Source: Cyanodermella asteris | Taxonomy: Eukaryota; Ascomycota; Lecanoromycetes; Ostropales; Stictidaceae | Length of the DNA stretch: 64,000 bases | NCBI GenBank assembly: GCA_900618795.1 | Contig: UYJD01000003.1 | Coordinates: 1,184,144-1,248,143, forward strand | Reading direction: 5' to 3' | Shown here: in pieces, positions 31,466-41,941 of the stretch | Layout: each line of letters opens with the position of its first letter | Numbering within the stretch: position 1 is the stretch's first letter | Translations under genes and position numbers: made by a program | The notes under the pieces: generated by a model | Seen by the model: only the letters and a program-made list of their open reading frames with translations | What the model was told of the DNA's origin: nothing | Database searches by the model: none

Positions 31466-34400
31466 ATGGTTGCTTTCGAAGACGAGCCGGACGTTCCGGA
31501 GACACGCCGTGTGCGCTACAATGAAGACGAAGAAATCGCAAACCGCCGCAGTGGCGAGATCACCTCTCCCGAAAGACGTCTTTCACGACGACTTTCGACG
31601 GCGTCCATGGCAAGTGCTCACAGCGAACGTGCACGTATCGAGCGCATCCAGAGCCGCCGTGACATGTCGATACCCATCGAATATCGTACGCTTTCATACA
31701 CAATCGAGGACGAGCGGGAACGTCAAGCCGCTGAGGCTAGGAAAACAACAAAAGACAAGGCGGTCGCCGACTTTGGCGACCTTGACTGGCACAAGATCGA
31801 TCTCAAGGAGCTGTGCCAACGTCTTGACACGTCGACCACTGCTGGTCTCGACACCGCAGAGCTGTCTCTGAGAGTGAAGCAGTATGGCCGGAACGTCTTT
31901 AGCCCGCCCAAGTCGCACCTCTTCTCCAAGATCATGGGATACTTCTTTGGAGGTTTCGGCGCAGTCCTTCTGCTGGCAGCCGTTCTCGTCTTCATCGCCT
32001 GGAGACCTCTCGGAGACCCCGATCCTGCACAGGCAAATCTTGCTCTCGCCATTGTGCTGGCCGCGGTCTTCTTCATTCAAGCTTTGTTCAACGCATGGCA
32101 GGACTTCAGCTCCAGTCGTGTGATGAAGAGCATTACCGGCATGTTGCCTCAGAATTGCTACGTCCTTCGCAACGGAAATCAAGTCGAAGTCGAAGCTGTC
32201 AACCTCGTCCCCGGCGATGTTGTCTACTGGAAGGCTGGCACCAAGCTTCCAGCCGATCTCAGGCTCATTGATGTCTCGTCAGACTCCAGGTTCGATCGCA
32301 GCATCTTGACTGGTGAAAGTGCCCTGATTGCAGGATCAGTTGACAGCACCGATGACAACTACCTCGAAACTCGCAACATAGCCATGCAAGGCACTCACTG
32401 CATCTCTGGAAGTGGCATGGGTATCGTTGTTGCCACTGGTGACAACACAGTGTTTGGCCGCATCGCCAAGCTCACCAGCGAACCTAAAACTGGTCTTACC
32501 AACTTGCAGAAGGAGATCTACGTCTTCGTTGCTATCATTGTCTCGTTGATGATCTTCGTCAATGTCATCGTATTGATCGTATACGGCGCCTACATCCGCA
32601 AGTACCAGCCAGACTGGATGCCTCCCAACATTGTCATCATTGACATCGTCAGTGTCGCGGTCGCCTTCATCCCCGAAGGGTTGCCCATCGCCCTTACTGC
32701 AACATTGACAATCATCGCGAATATCATGAAGAAGAATAACATTCTTTGCAAGTCACTCAAAACCGTCGAGACACTCGGAGCTATCTCGGTCCTCTGCTCG
32801 GATAAGACTGGCACTCTCACAAAGAACCAAATGACTGTCCGAACCGCCTGCATTGGTGGAAAAGAGATGGCAACGGACGAAATCATGACTCTGGCCGAGA
32901 ACTTGCCTGAAGACGCGCGCAAAGGCCATCCGATCCAGCACCTTCGCTCCCTCGCAGCTGTCTGCAACGCAGGGGAGTTCGACGCCGCAACTATCAGCGC
33001 ACCTCTCCCCGAGCGCCGCATCATCGGTGACGCTACGGATCAAGCTATACTGCGCTTCTCTGAGGGCCTTGGTCGCGTCGGTGACATTCGCGCCATGTGG
33101 CGCAAACGTTTCGAGCTGGCTTTCAACAGCAAGAACAATTTCATGATTCGCGTCTGCAGTCTTGTTGATGGTATGCACCACGGTCTGACCAGTATGCTTA
33201 CTGCCGACGAAGCCAAATCTTTCGATGTGCTCAACGACATGGTCGTCACGATCAAGGGCGCGCCGGATGTTTTGATGCCTCGAGTTGCTTCCATGCTCAC
33301 GATGGATGGCACCATCGTTCCTTTCGATGCTGCTCGCCGTGCTGAGATTGAAAAGATGAAGGACGTCTGGTCTGCGCAGGGCAAACGTGTCATTCTCTTG
33401 GCTCGCAAGCTTCTTCCAAGCAAGACTGGACTTGCCGATCCAAACTCCGGATACTTCGAGGACGAGATCACAGCCTACACCCGGACAGATCTCGTCCTCG
33501 TCGGTGTCGTTGGTCTCACCGACCCGCCTCGCGAGGAGATCCCGGAGGTCTGCCGTACACTGCGTGGAGCCGGCATCCGCATTTTCATGGTCACCGGCGA
33601 CTTCAAGCTCACGGCTCAAGCCATTGCCCGCGAGTGTGGTATCATCACCGTCCCTGATGCCCAGGTCCATACCATTGAGCATCTCCAACGCTTCGCCACT
33701 ACGGTCGACTCCACAGAAGGATCCCTGAGCTCCGCCGAAAAAAACGCGACCATCGAACACAGTGGCGCTCTCGTCATCTCCGGCCCCGAGCTAATAACCC
33801 TCAATGAATCCCAATGGCTTCAGCTTACCAATTACCAAGAGATCGTCTTCGCGCGCACGACCCCGGACCAGAAGCTCCGCATCGTCAAGGAATTCCAGGC
33901 CCGCGGCAACCTTGTCGGCATGACCGGCGACGGCGTCAACGACGCTCCCTCCCTCAAACAAGCAGACATTGGCGTTGCGCCCGGTAACGGATCGGACATC
34001 GCCATTGAAGCTGCCGACATGGTCCTTCTCGACTCCTTCTCCGCAATCGTGCAAGCCGTGACTTACGGTCGCGTCGTGTTCGACAACCTGAAAAAGACAA
34101 TCTGTTATCTGCTCCCGGCGGGATCCTACTCGGAGCTGTGGCCCATCTTCACCAACGTCATCTTCGGCCTGCCGCAGATCCTGTCTTCCTTCCTCATGAT
34201 CATCATCTGCTGCTTCACCGACTGCGCCGCCGCCACGGCACTTGCATTCGAGAAACCCGAAGCCGACGTCATGTTGCGGCCACCGCGCAACCCCAAGAAG
34301 GACCACCTCGTCGACTGGAAGCTGCTCCTGCACGCATACCTCGGCCTCGGAACCGTCCAGACCGTCTGTTCCTTCGCGATGGCCTACTGGTACGCAGAAC

Positions 34401-34837
34401 GCAACGGCGTTCCCTTCTGGGTCCTCTGGTTCGGCTACGGGAATTACCCGGACTCGTTCGGAGAAGATTACGCCGACTACGCGACCGGCGTGCTCGCGGT
34501 CGCTTCGTCAATCTACTTCGTCAACCTCGTCGTGATGCAGTGGTTCAACCTCATGGGAACGAGGACGCGCCGCCTGTCGATCTTCCAGCACCCGCCGCTG
34601 TTCAACAGGGAGACGCAGAACTGGTACTTGTTCCCGGCGATTTTGTTCTCGCTCGTGAGCGTGTTCATCTGGTGCTACATTCCGGGCTTGCAGGACGTGC
34701 TCGCGAGCACCCAGGTCCCGGTCGAGCACTGGTTCCTGCCGATGGCTTTTGGGTTCGGGTTGCTGCTGTTGGATGAGGCAAGGAAATACGCGGTCAGAAC
34801 CTGGCCACAAGGGTTCTTTGCTAGGATCGCATGGTAA
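31466..34837 (+). CDS. P-type ATPase, type IIC (Na+/K+-ATPase alpha-like)
   Basis: A 1123-residue cation pump. The N-terminal 105 residues are charged and cytosolic. Membrane pairs M1-M2 (about 157-210) and M3-M4 (about 350-420) flank the actuator motif TGES at 282-285. M4 carries PEGLP at 403-407. The phosphorylation site is DKTGTLT at 446-452 (Asp446). The nucleotide-binding motif KGAPD lies near 597, MVTGD in the P domain near 710, and GDGVNDAP at 821-828. M5-M10 follow to the end. In M5-M6 the motif LLPAGSYSELWP and ICCFTDCAAATALAFE replace the animal cation-binding residues in part; one aspartate is kept. Fungal members move Na+, K+ or other ions, so the transported ion is not certain. 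Single exon with a strong promoter region. Confidence 0.9.
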   Translation: MVAFEDEPDVPETRRVRYNEDEEIANRRSGEITSPERRLSRRLSTASMASAHSERARIERIQSRRDMSIPIEYRTLSYTIEDERERQAAEARKTTKDKAVADFGDLDWHKIDLKELCQRLDTSTTAGLDTAELSLRVKQYGRNVFSPPKSHLFSKIMGYFFGGFGAVLLLAAVLVFIAWRPLGDPDPAQANLALAIVLAAVFFIQALFNAWQDFSSSRVMKSITGMLPQNCYVLRNGNQVEVEAVNLVPGDVVYWKAGTKLPADLRLIDVSSDSRFDRSILTGESALIAGSVDSTDDNYLETRNIAMQGTHCISGSGMGIVVATGDNTVFGRIAKLTSEPKTGLTNLQKEIYVFVAIIVSLMIFVNVIVLIVYGAYIRKYQPDWMPPNIVIIDIVSVAVAFIPEGLPIALTATLTIIANIMKKNNILCKSLKTVETLGAISVLCSDKTGTLTKNQMTVRTACIGGKEMATDEIMTLAENLPEDARKGHPIQHLRSLAAVCNAGEFDAATISAPLPERRIIGDATDQAILRFSEGLGRVGDIRAMWRKRFELAFNSKNNFMIRVCSLVDGMHHGLTSMLTADEAKSFDVLNDMVVTIKGAPDVLMPRVASMLTMDGTIVPFDAARRAEIEKMKDVWSAQGKRVILLARKLLPSKTGLADPNSGYFEDEITAYTRTDLVLVGVVGLTDPPREEIPEVCRTLRGAGIRIFMVTGDFKLTAQAIARECGIITVPDAQVHTIEHLQRFATTVDSTEGSLSSAEKNATIEHSGALVISGPELITLNESQWLQLTNYQEIVFARTTPDQKLRIVKEFQARGNLVGMTGDGVNDAPSLKQADIGVAPGNGSDIAIEAADMVLLDSFSAIVQAVTYGRVVFDNLKKTICYLLPAGSYSELWPIFTNVIFGLPQILSSFLMIIICCFTDCAAATALAFEKPEADVMLRPPRNPKKDHLVDWKLLLHAYLGLGTVQTVCSFAMAYWYAERNGVPFWVLWFGYGNYPDSFGEDYADYATGVLAVASSIYFVNLVVMQWFNLMGTRTRRLSIFQHPPLFNRETQNWYLFPAILFSLVSVFIWCYIPGLQDVLASTQVPVEHWFLPMAFGFGLLLLDEARKYAVRTWPQGFFARIAW

Positions 34838-36283
34838 GATGGGGCATTCGGCCGAGATGGCCTGGGACGGCGCTTTACATACTATGGGCTTGACTTTAGA
34901 ACACGAGCCGAGAGACGTGATGAACTACATATCGAGCAATATTCCTTCCGACAGATTGTGTCCTTGCCAGTGATCTTGGCCAGTGCAGCCAAAGGCTTGA
35001 GGGCTGTGGTAGATTCGAGGCGCCCAGAGCGGTTCGAAATCGGGAGCATTCCCTGAACATGCGATTGTGCAAAAGTCGATGAGCAAATGATCGAAATGTC
35101 GTAGGCATACGAGTCAACTAGTCGCCCGGTGCGACCCACGGCTTCGTCGCGCTACTTCCCCGGGCAGTAGCACAAACTCTATCGTGGCCCGGCAAAAGTC
35201 TTCAACGTCACCTCGTGCCTTTCCAAGCTTGAGCACGGACGATTTTGTCACTAGCATGGTCATGGCCAACGTCTACTCCATAACATCCGACGAATGACCA
35301 GGGACTGCTCCAAAGAAAAGTAGTCTCCAACGTTTGCTTCGTGAAGACTTTTGATTCGTTGACCAGCGTCACTGTGTGAAGATGCTTAGTCTCTGGTCGA
35401 AATCACAAGTCAACATCCAATCTGCGAAGATACACCACGTTGCGAGGTCCAGCTGCGAAGCTCATGCGTTCGAGGTCTGGTCAGGTTTCGCTTGGCTGAT
35501 GTCGGTATGACTGGCTGAGTTTCGCCCGTGCCTGGCCCAGGATGCAACCGATCGCTCGAGCCGCCAGTGGCTTCACAGGCTCCAATCGCCCGCAGATAGA
35601 TAATGCCAAAGTTCAGAATCCGATCTATCGTGATCGGGGAAAGTGAAGGGCGGATGGTCATTATGTCGTCGTCACGCTTGCAGATAGCCTCCCGGTGAAC
35701 CACCCTGATTGGAGGTGATCTCGGGTGCCCAATGTGCGAGCACAACTTAATCTCGTACGACCACTGCGGTGGTCAGCTTCAAACAAGATCTAAGCACTTG
35801 GCCTGTCTCAATAGGCGGTCACCAGCTATTGCTTTCGCTCCCGTCACGCGTGCGTGCGGAGAGGGTTGGCTGATTGATCGTATGGTTAGTTCCTGGCCCG
35901 CTAGGACATGGCTCAAGCACTTTTTGGACTGCTCCTGTGCTCGGCACAGACCGTGCGTGCAGCATGGTTCTCGGTTCTTGTCAATACTCAGCAGTGAGGC
36001 CATCGACTTTTGCAACGTCATGATCGAGGTTCGTCTCCCAGATCTTACAGCACTCGATCGTCATTGCCAAAGATATGGTGCCATTCTTGCCCTCCGCAAG
36101 GAAAAGTTGTTGACGTAGGTCGAATGACGGGCACGTCAACATCGTCAAAGCCTGTCTGACGAGCGCCTGTGATGTATAAAGACCATGCCATTCCTCCTTG
36201 ATTTTGTTTGATCATCACACCGACCAATAAATCTGATACGTCCTCGTCCCACATTTACATCAATCACCACCCAAATATACATT
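34838..36283. other. Intergenic region upstream of con-6
   Basis: 1.45 kb with the 3' flank of the ATPase gene and the con-6 promoter. Frames of up to 128 codons (for example 35732-36118) show no domain. Confidence 0.5.
36175..36180 (+). promoter_or_regulatory. TATA box of con-6
   Basis: TATAAA 104 bp before the con-6 ATG, followed by a leader ending in CAAATATACATT. Position and sequence fit a regulated fungal promoter. Confidence 0.5.
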
Positions 36284-36587
36284 ATGACCAACCCTGGAAA
36301 CGTCGCTGGTGGCCACAAGGCTAACCTGAACAACGCCAACACATCTGAGGAAGCCAAGCAGAACAGCCGTGATGTGCTTGAGAATGAGGACCTTGGACAG
36401 TCGGAGGCCACTGATAACCATGAGAAGAACCCCAACAATGTAGCTGGTGGCCTCAAGGCGTAAGTCACCAGTCCTGCCACTCCTCGCCTGTTTCTGTGAA
36501 CTGATGCGATGCAGTACTCTTAAGAACCCCAATGTCTCTGAGGAGGCTAAGGAGAGCGCCAAGCAGCGTTTGAACGACATGGAGTAG
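36284..36587 (+). CDS. con-6: Conidiation-specific protein 6 (Con-6 family)
   Basis: An 82-residue hydrophilic protein of the Con-6 family, which in Neurospora accumulates during conidiation; its biochemical role is unknown. Exons 36284-36459 and 36515-36587 are joined across a 55-nt intron (GTAAGT ... AACTGATGCGATGCAG). The protein is two copies of the family repeat: residues 4-32, starting PGNVAGGHKANLNN and containing SEEAKQ, and residues 50-81, starting PNNVAGGLKATLKNPN and containing SEEAKESAKQRL. The exon junction falls inside the second repeat, and only the splice completes it. A TATA box lies 104 bp upstream. High Asn, Ala, Lys and Glu and the lack of hydrophobic stretches suggest a disordered, stress-type protein. 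Confidence 0.9.
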
Positions 36588-36975
36588 AGTGCTGTTGATC
36601 GCATGGCACATAATGGCGTTGTCATACGGGCCGTTGGACGGTCTTATAGTACAGTAGCGGGAATAACTGCTATTCCAGCCCGTGACCGTGGCATGAATCA
36701 AGAGACCATATCCCTGATCGGCATCTGGTTTTGAATCATTTGCAAGCGTGGCCGAGCAAAGGCCCTGACGTGATCTGCTCAAGGCTCTATTCACGGCAGC
36801 GCACTGGTGTTTGAGTGTATTGTTGTGATATTCGATTTCAACGCCAAAGGAAGACTTCCTTCGTGGTTGGCTAATGTTTCCAATAAGTCCTGGAAAGCTA
36901 GATCGCATGGCGCACACTTGACATGTCGAGAGTGGATGGAATGTCAACAGCAGAGCTGCAGGCAACTCTGCTGTT
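36588..36975. other. Spacer between convergent con-6 and DLT1 genes
   Basis: 388 bp containing both 3' flanks. I see no other feature. Confidence 0.5.
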
Positions 36976-38583
36976 TCACCCGAAGCCAGGAAAGTTCTCA
37001 GGCTGCGAGTTACGCCTGTCCCTTCTGACAATCACAGAGTCACCACTCGTAATACTGACGGAGTCGCTCTTGATGCTCTTCCTCCGCACGGAATCCGATT
37101 CGCTTTGCATTTGCTCGTGAATATCCTGTTGCTCTTCACCTGTGGTTGACTGTTCCACGAATTGTGAGGGCCTGGCGCTCGAATCCTTTCCTGGTGAGAC
37201 GTCGCCGTCCGGATCGTGCTCTTCTACGCGGTCTCCTCTCTCAAACATCCTGAGTCCCAGTCCAAAGCCACCCCTGGACCTTGACCGGCCAGACTTGCGT
37301 GACCGTCTTGAGAAATTGCTCGGTGTGCGCTTGCCGCTTCGCTCGGTCCTGGCAACACGGCTCCTCGCTGTTTCAACGGTACCTTCACTGCCAGCCAAAG
37401 AACCTGTTGATGCTGTTTTTGCTGACGCGGCGTTGGGGTATGGTGTATAGAAAGGAGTCTCAGCTTCCAGACCCGGAGTTAGTCCAGGGGTTGCGAAGTC
37501 ATCGTTGGCATTGAGAGGGGAATTCGAACGGTTCAGTCCTTGGAAATCCGTTGCAGCTGTCTTGTTTCTGATCACGCTGTTCTTGTCAAACTCGGACGCC
37601 ATCGAGACCATACTCTTCTGTTGTCTGATAGACATCGAAAGCTCTGAAGGAGGATTCCTGCCACGTGCTGGCCGAACAGGAGTTGACCCGGAAAACACCG
37701 ACACGTCTTCTTCGTTTGCCAAACCTGCCGCTAGAGTTTCAAGGTCCGGTTCTTGCATATCATCCAAAATGATCGCGAACGAGTCCATCAAGGCCCTGAA
37801 TGCATCCTGTTTCAATGGCTCCAAGCTGAATCGCGCGGTTTCATAGCGCTGCACAAAGTTTGCTATATTGCTGACAGAATCAAGCACCCCCAAACAGGCG
37901 AGATGTGCAATATATGTCCTTAGTGGCATCGCAGGAGGTCTTTGTAGCAGTGCGACAGCTCTCGGATCGGGAGATGGCTCGAAGTCATCCGTGGTAGATG
38001 CTTGATCATCCGGCTCACGAAAATCCCGAATCGCCGGCGCTAATGACACAGCTCGTGCTTCCAGAAGGTAAGGCAGCTCTTTGAGGACAGGTTCGTAGTG
38101 CAAATTAGGCATGCCAGGATCATTTGGAGCAGAGCATCCTGGATGCGATATCATGCCCCAGGTTGGTACCGATTCTCTGTCCGGCTCGTTTCGAGCTGCA
38201 TTGACTTCGGTGTTCTCCCATTCCTCACCCGTGAGGTCTCGTGGTCGTGCCTTAAAGGCAATGCTGGCGCTTTGTTCTATGCCTTGAAGTACAAGCCGTC
38301 GTACACGTTTGGGCAAGTCACCTTTTTCCAGCGGCACCCTCGATTTGGGAATAGCGGCCAAATGCGTTCTCGTCGTGTAGAGGCGGGTGGCATAGATAAA
38401 CAGGGTTACCAAAGCAACAAGGACATAAACTCCAGATACGATGACAATAGTCCATCGCTGATTCTGTTGATACGAGTGATAGCCAATGTCAACCGGGGAT
38501 ACTGCCAAAAGCGCCAAAGTAAGGAGCAGGAGGATAGTGAAGCTTGTGGAGTAGAAGATCCGAAAGACTGGAACGTGCCACAT
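36976..38583 (-). CDS. DLT1-like membrane protein (defect at low temperature 1)
   Basis: A 535-residue membrane protein of the fungal Dlt1 family. Two membrane segments lie near the N-terminus: residues about 10-32 (STSFTILLLLTLALLAVSPV) and about 44-65 (VIVSGVYVLVALVTLFIYAT). Family signatures follow: ATRLYTTRTHLAAIPKSRVP, KRVRRLVLQGIEQSASIAFK and ARPRDL. The conserved part extends to about residue 280 and includes a PPAMPLRTYIAHL segment. The last 230 residues are Ser/Arg/Asp-rich, probably disordered and cytosolic, and make the protein longer than the yeast one (about 340 residues). Yeast Dlt1 loss causes cold sensitivity; the molecular role is unknown. The ATG at 38583 begins right before the first membrane helix. 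No intron is visible. Confidence 0.8.
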   Translation of the reverse strand: MWHVPVFRIFYSTSFTILLLLTLALLAVSPVDIGYHSYQQNQRWTIVIVSGVYVLVALVTLFIYATRLYTTRTHLAAIPKSRVPLEKGDLPKRVRRLVLQGIEQSASIAFKARPRDLTGEEWENTEVNAARNEPDRESVPTWGMISHPGCSAPNDPGMPNLHYEPVLKELPYLLEARAVSLAPAIRDFREPDDQASTTDDFEPSPDPRAVALLQRPPAMPLRTYIAHLACLGVLDSVSNIANFVQRYETARFSLEPLKQDAFRALMDSFAIILDDMQEPDLETLAAGLANEEDVSVFSGSTPVRPARGRNPPSELSMSIRQQKSMVSMASEFDKNSVIRNKTAATDFQGLNRSNSPLNANDDFATPGLTPGLEAETPFYTPYPNAASAKTASTGSLAGSEGTVETARSRVARTERSGKRTPSNFSRRSRKSGRSRSRGGFGLGLRMFERGDRVEEHDPDGDVSPGKDSSARPSQFVEQSTTGEEQQDIHEQMQSESDSVRRKSIKSDSVSITSGDSVIVRRDRRNSQPENFPGFG

Positions 38584-39074
38584 TGCGAACCCAATGCCGC
38601 GCGCGAATTCTACTAAGGCACCGCTCTCGTCGTTGCTAACATGATATGAAACGGTGCAGCTTTGTCACACAACGATTCAAAGTGTTGTTTTGCTTGATAT
38701 CGTGAAAGGGTGTGAATGCCCCGCGCGAAAGGTAGTGTCATTCGTGTGCCAAATGCTCGGATTGTTGATTGTGGATGCCTGTACGTACTGAGAGACGAGA
38801 TATACAAGCGCGCCGATACAGTTCACTGTCTGCTTTCGTGGAAAGGATGGAGTCATCGAGGGTTCTAAGGCGGACGACGCTGGGCCGAAGCTTGGATCGA
38901 TGCCAAGCTCTATCGCTCGAAATGAGCTTGAGTTACATAATCATGCAACGACAGCGATTGAAAAGCGACCGGACAACAAACCAGATATCCTTCCGCACAT
39001 GAATGATCTATCGACTTCTATGCTGAGCAAGAAAAGGCGGTTCGCTGGCTTTTCGCTCCTTTGACACCTCCAGC
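38584..39074. other. Divergent spacer, DLT1 and small membrane protein
   Basis: 491 bp between two outward-pointing genes, probably holding both promoters. I see no clear TATA element. Confidence 0.45.
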
Positions 39075-39482
39075 ATGGCACCTTTCACAGCAGAGAACAA
39101 TCCCTATCGCGCCAACCGGCCGTGGCCCCCAGACTTCGACAAACTGGATCCTAAGCATCAATTTCGACTGGAAAGAAAATACAGAAGACGACTGAGGAAC
39201 GCATCGATCAGACCGAACTGGATCAAGGGTGTCAAGTTGGCGCAATATGGCTCCTGCGCCGGTGTTGCAATATATGCCGTGTTTTTCATGGATTGGGGCT
39301 CTTTCGGCCAACCATTCGAGAATGTAAGGCAAATAAGTTTGTTCATGTTTTCTGATACATAAGCTCATGATCTCCAGGTACGTGGCTGGGCCCGGAATGC
39401 TTTCTCGCTGTCTTCGAGTCCCCCACCACCGAGCCTTCGCAGGATTGAGGAGAGCTCACCGAGCTCTAACCATGGACGATGA
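39075..39482 (+). CDS. Small fungal single-pass membrane protein
   Basis: A 117-residue protein from exons 39075-39323 and 39378-39482, joined over a 54-nt intron (GTAAGG ... ATGATCTCCAG). The N-terminus is Pro/Trp-rich then strongly basic (HQFRLERKYRRRLRNASI), followed by a likely membrane helix at about 55-74 (AQYGSCAGVAIYAVFFMDW). After the splice the frame continues VRGWARNAF and ends in a Ser/Pro-rich tail. The N-terminal half resembles short uncharacterised proteins conserved in Dothideomycetes and their relatives; I know no function. A positive-inside rule would place the basic N-terminus in the cytosol or mitochondrial matrix. Confidence 0.65.
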
Positions 39483-40432
39483 GCCTTATCCAGTAACACC
39501 GCTCATCGCAACAGCCTTGAGATACCGAGGCCGCTGAGATAGCCATGGCGTGGCTCGTTGTGTGCCAGTCTTTGCTCGCCCTAAGCAGAGAGATGCTGAG
39601 CCACACGATGGTAGAGCCTTTGTTCCTACTAAACGGCACCGTTCTTTCAAGCAAGTTCTATTTGGAATTGATTTGACGAGCAATTTATTGTCTATGGCGA
39701 GGACTTTGCACGCGCACTCAGACTCGAACCTCATGCTTCCGCGTTCTGCGTCCTAGCTCTCGTGACTCATGTGACAGCCTCTTGAGAGGCCATTTTCATG
39801 AGGCTATATTTATAGCACTATGTGTTGCCTCACTTCAATGTGTGAGAGCAGTCAATCTGGATATGCACGAACTGCTCTGCCAAGCCCATTGGCCAGCTGT
39901 CACGCCGGGAGCGCGTTGCCCAACCGCTTCACGTGAAGATGAACACGCTTGACGGGCAAAGACGTTGTGAGGTCGACTTCGGAGAGATGCTGGGAGAAAG
40001 CAGTATGTGAAGATATGTTGGGGACAATAATGCTCGATATCGGTGCAGCGGTGGTGAAGGGGCAAACCTCATTCCACGATGAAGTTGTCATTCTCTACAA
40101 CACTACCATTGGCTCTCTGCGGTGAGTTGTGAACTTGACTTTTTGACAACCGAATGACGAACTCGTCACTCAACATCGCAGAGGGTCACGAACATACACT
40201 GGATGTGTGAGCATACACAAGACCCACGTTGCGGTTCTTAATATAAATGTTCCGCGCAATGGCAGCCTTGGAGTTTCTATCATGCTGCTTCTTTGATACG
40301 CTCACTTGGCCTCACAAGCCCATAACACTTGCTAGGTACAACCACGAAGAGGTGATCGCACCGGATATCCAAAGGATTAAGCGCTCTCCAGGCATTGCAA
40401 CACAGCAACAAGCAACACCTCGTACTCCAGCG
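39483..40432. other. Intergenic region and GT2 promoter
   Basis: Holds the 3' flank of the small membrane protein gene and the promoter of the GT2 gene, with TATAAA at 40242. The frames here are short and show no domain. Confidence 0.5.
40242..40247 (+). promoter_or_regulatory. TATA box of the GT2 gene
   Basis: TATAAA overlaps an in-frame ATG at 40247. If this is the working TATA box, transcription starts downstream of that ATG, and the start at 40433 becomes the likely one. Confidence 0.45.
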
Positions 40433-41941
40433 ATGGGTTTCCTCCTTGGACCGGCTGTGGTCTTGTGTGCGCTTGGTGTGGCCTTCGTTGCATACCATCT
40501 CGCGTCGGCTCTTTCTTTGTTTGGCAGCGAGCTTTCCGTCTTGGTGCACAATGGCTGGCTGATGATCTTCATCCTCCTTTTCCTCTGGCGATACACCCGC
40601 CCAGTTGTTCATGCCATTGCTTCGTGGACCTCCCAGCCATGGATGCCCCACGAATGGCCAATGTTCTCATCTCGGGATTGCACCGTCATTCTGGTCACTT
40701 TGGACGGTCAAAGTCCTGTTTTCACCCATTGTGTGGACTCGATTGTGGCAAACAACCCTTTCAAAGTTCTCATCGTCACCCCATACAAGAACAAAGCTCG
40801 CTTAGCCGCACAATTCGCTGACAATGGCATGGTCACGGTCCTGGGCTCAAGAAGAGCCAATAAGCGTTTCCAACAGGTTTGCGGTTTGACATGCGTTACA
40901 ACACCGATTACAGTCTGCGCTGACGATGATGTGATCTGGCCGAAGACCTTTCTCTGGGCTTCGCTTGCGGCGTTCAATGACCCGGCGGTCGGAGCTTGTG
41001 GCACCTCGCAGCGTGTTCTCCGTGACGAGTCGCCAAACGTGTGGCAATTTTTGAGCGCGATCTACCTCCAGCGTCGTAATTTCGAAAGCTCTGCAACGGC
41101 AAGTATCGATGGCTTCATCTCAACACTATCTGGCCGCACCCAACTTGTCCGTACATCCATCATCAGGACTCGGAAGTTCATGAAAAGCTATCTGTGCGAG
41201 CGTTGGCTTGGCCGAGTTCCGATGCTGAACGCGGACGACGACAAGTTTCTTACCCGGTGGATAACAGCGCAAGGATGGAAAATGAAGTACCAGTATTGCA
41301 CCGAAGCTACGCTTGAGACCGTTCTTGCGCACGACTGGCAATTTATCCAGCAGTGTATGAGATGGCACCGCACAACCTTTCGAGCAGCTGTCAGCAGCGT
41401 CCTGGTCGAACGAGGTTCCTCTTTCCGCGGTCAGAACTGGATTTTTTATGCCTACATATCCCGCGTCTTCAGCCCTCCAGCCATCGTCATAGATAGTGTT
41501 CTCACTTACACACTATCCCAAGCCGTCAAACACTATCGTCCTGCGCCTGGAATGCTCGCTTTGGTTTTGTTCCTGTTTTGGATCATGTTCACAAAGTCCA
41601 TCAAAGCCATCCCTCACCTCTGGCGCCACCCAAGAGATCTTAAGTTTCTGCCTGCACAGTGGGCTTTTGCTTATTTCCATGGCGGCATCAAGCTCTACGC
41701 TATCTACACTTGCACTTCAACATCTTGGCTTGGTCGCGCGGCGACCGAGGACTTTGGCACTTACAACGTCAAGGAAACATATCCCGTTGGCGACATTCCA
41801 GCGGACATTGCCACACCTGGAGTCTCCCGCGTGATTGATGACGGCACGATTGAACATCCCCGTCGGCGATCCGTTCTACGGTTCACCCCGAAGCGATCCA
41901 ACACGAGCTCAAGTCTAACCTCCATCGATGAGCTGGAATGA
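40433..41941 (+). CDS. Family 2 glycosyltransferase, Cps1/hyaluronan-synthase-like polysaccharide synthase
   Basis: A 502-residue membrane polysaccharide synthase of the fungal GT2 type related to Cryptococcus Cps1 and to the GT2 needed for hyphal extension in Zymoseptoria. Two N-terminal membrane helices (FLLGPAVVLCALGVAFVAYH and WLMIFILLFLWRY) precede the catalytic region. Its motifs, counted from the upstream ATG at 40247, are VTLDG near 150, ADDD near 225-228 (nucleotide-sugar and metal binding), NADDD near 329-332 (general base) and QCMRW at 369-373, the QxxRW processivity motif. Three or more C-terminal helices follow, including MLALVLFLFWIMF. The start at 40433 is preferred because a TATA box overlaps the longer start at 40247 and because the 62 extra residues lack a domain. 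The sugar product is unknown. Single exon. Confidence 0.85.
   Translation: MGFLLGPAVVLCALGVAFVAYHLASALSLFGSELSVLVHNGWLMIFILLFLWRYTRPVVHAIASWTSQPWMPHEWPMFSSRDCTVILVTLDGQSPVFTHCVDSIVANNPFKVLIVTPYKNKARLAAQFADNGMVTVLGSRRANKRFQQVCGLTCVTTPITVCADDDVIWPKTFLWASLAAFNDPAVGACGTSQRVLRDESPNVWQFLSAIYLQRRNFESSATASIDGFISTLSGRTQLVRTSIIRTRKFMKSYLCERWLGRVPMLNADDDKFLTRWITAQGWKMKYQYCTEATLETVLAHDWQFIQQCMRWHRTTFRAAVSSVLVERGSSFRGQNWIFYAYISRVFSPPAIVIDSVLTYTLSQAVKHYRPAPGMLALVLFLFWIMFTKSIKAIPHLWRHPRDLKFLPAQWAFAYFHGGIKLYAIYTCTSTSWLGRAATEDFGTYNVKETYPVGDIPADIATPGVSRVIDDGTIEHPRRRSVLRFTPKRSNTSSSLTSIDELE

Noticed and set aside
32753-33760. 335-codon minus-strand frame inside the P-type ATPase gene
   Set aside because: Shadow of the ATPase; the plus frame carries all catalytic motifs.
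34138-34776. 212-codon plus-strand frame at the ATPase 3' part
   Set aside because: Shifted-frame shadow, highly Arg/His-rich, no domain.
39700-39760. Possible tRNA T-arm (minus-strand GAGGTTCGAGTCTGAG)
   Set aside because: The stem next to the TTCGA loop does not pair, and no acceptor stem or anticodon arm fits around it.
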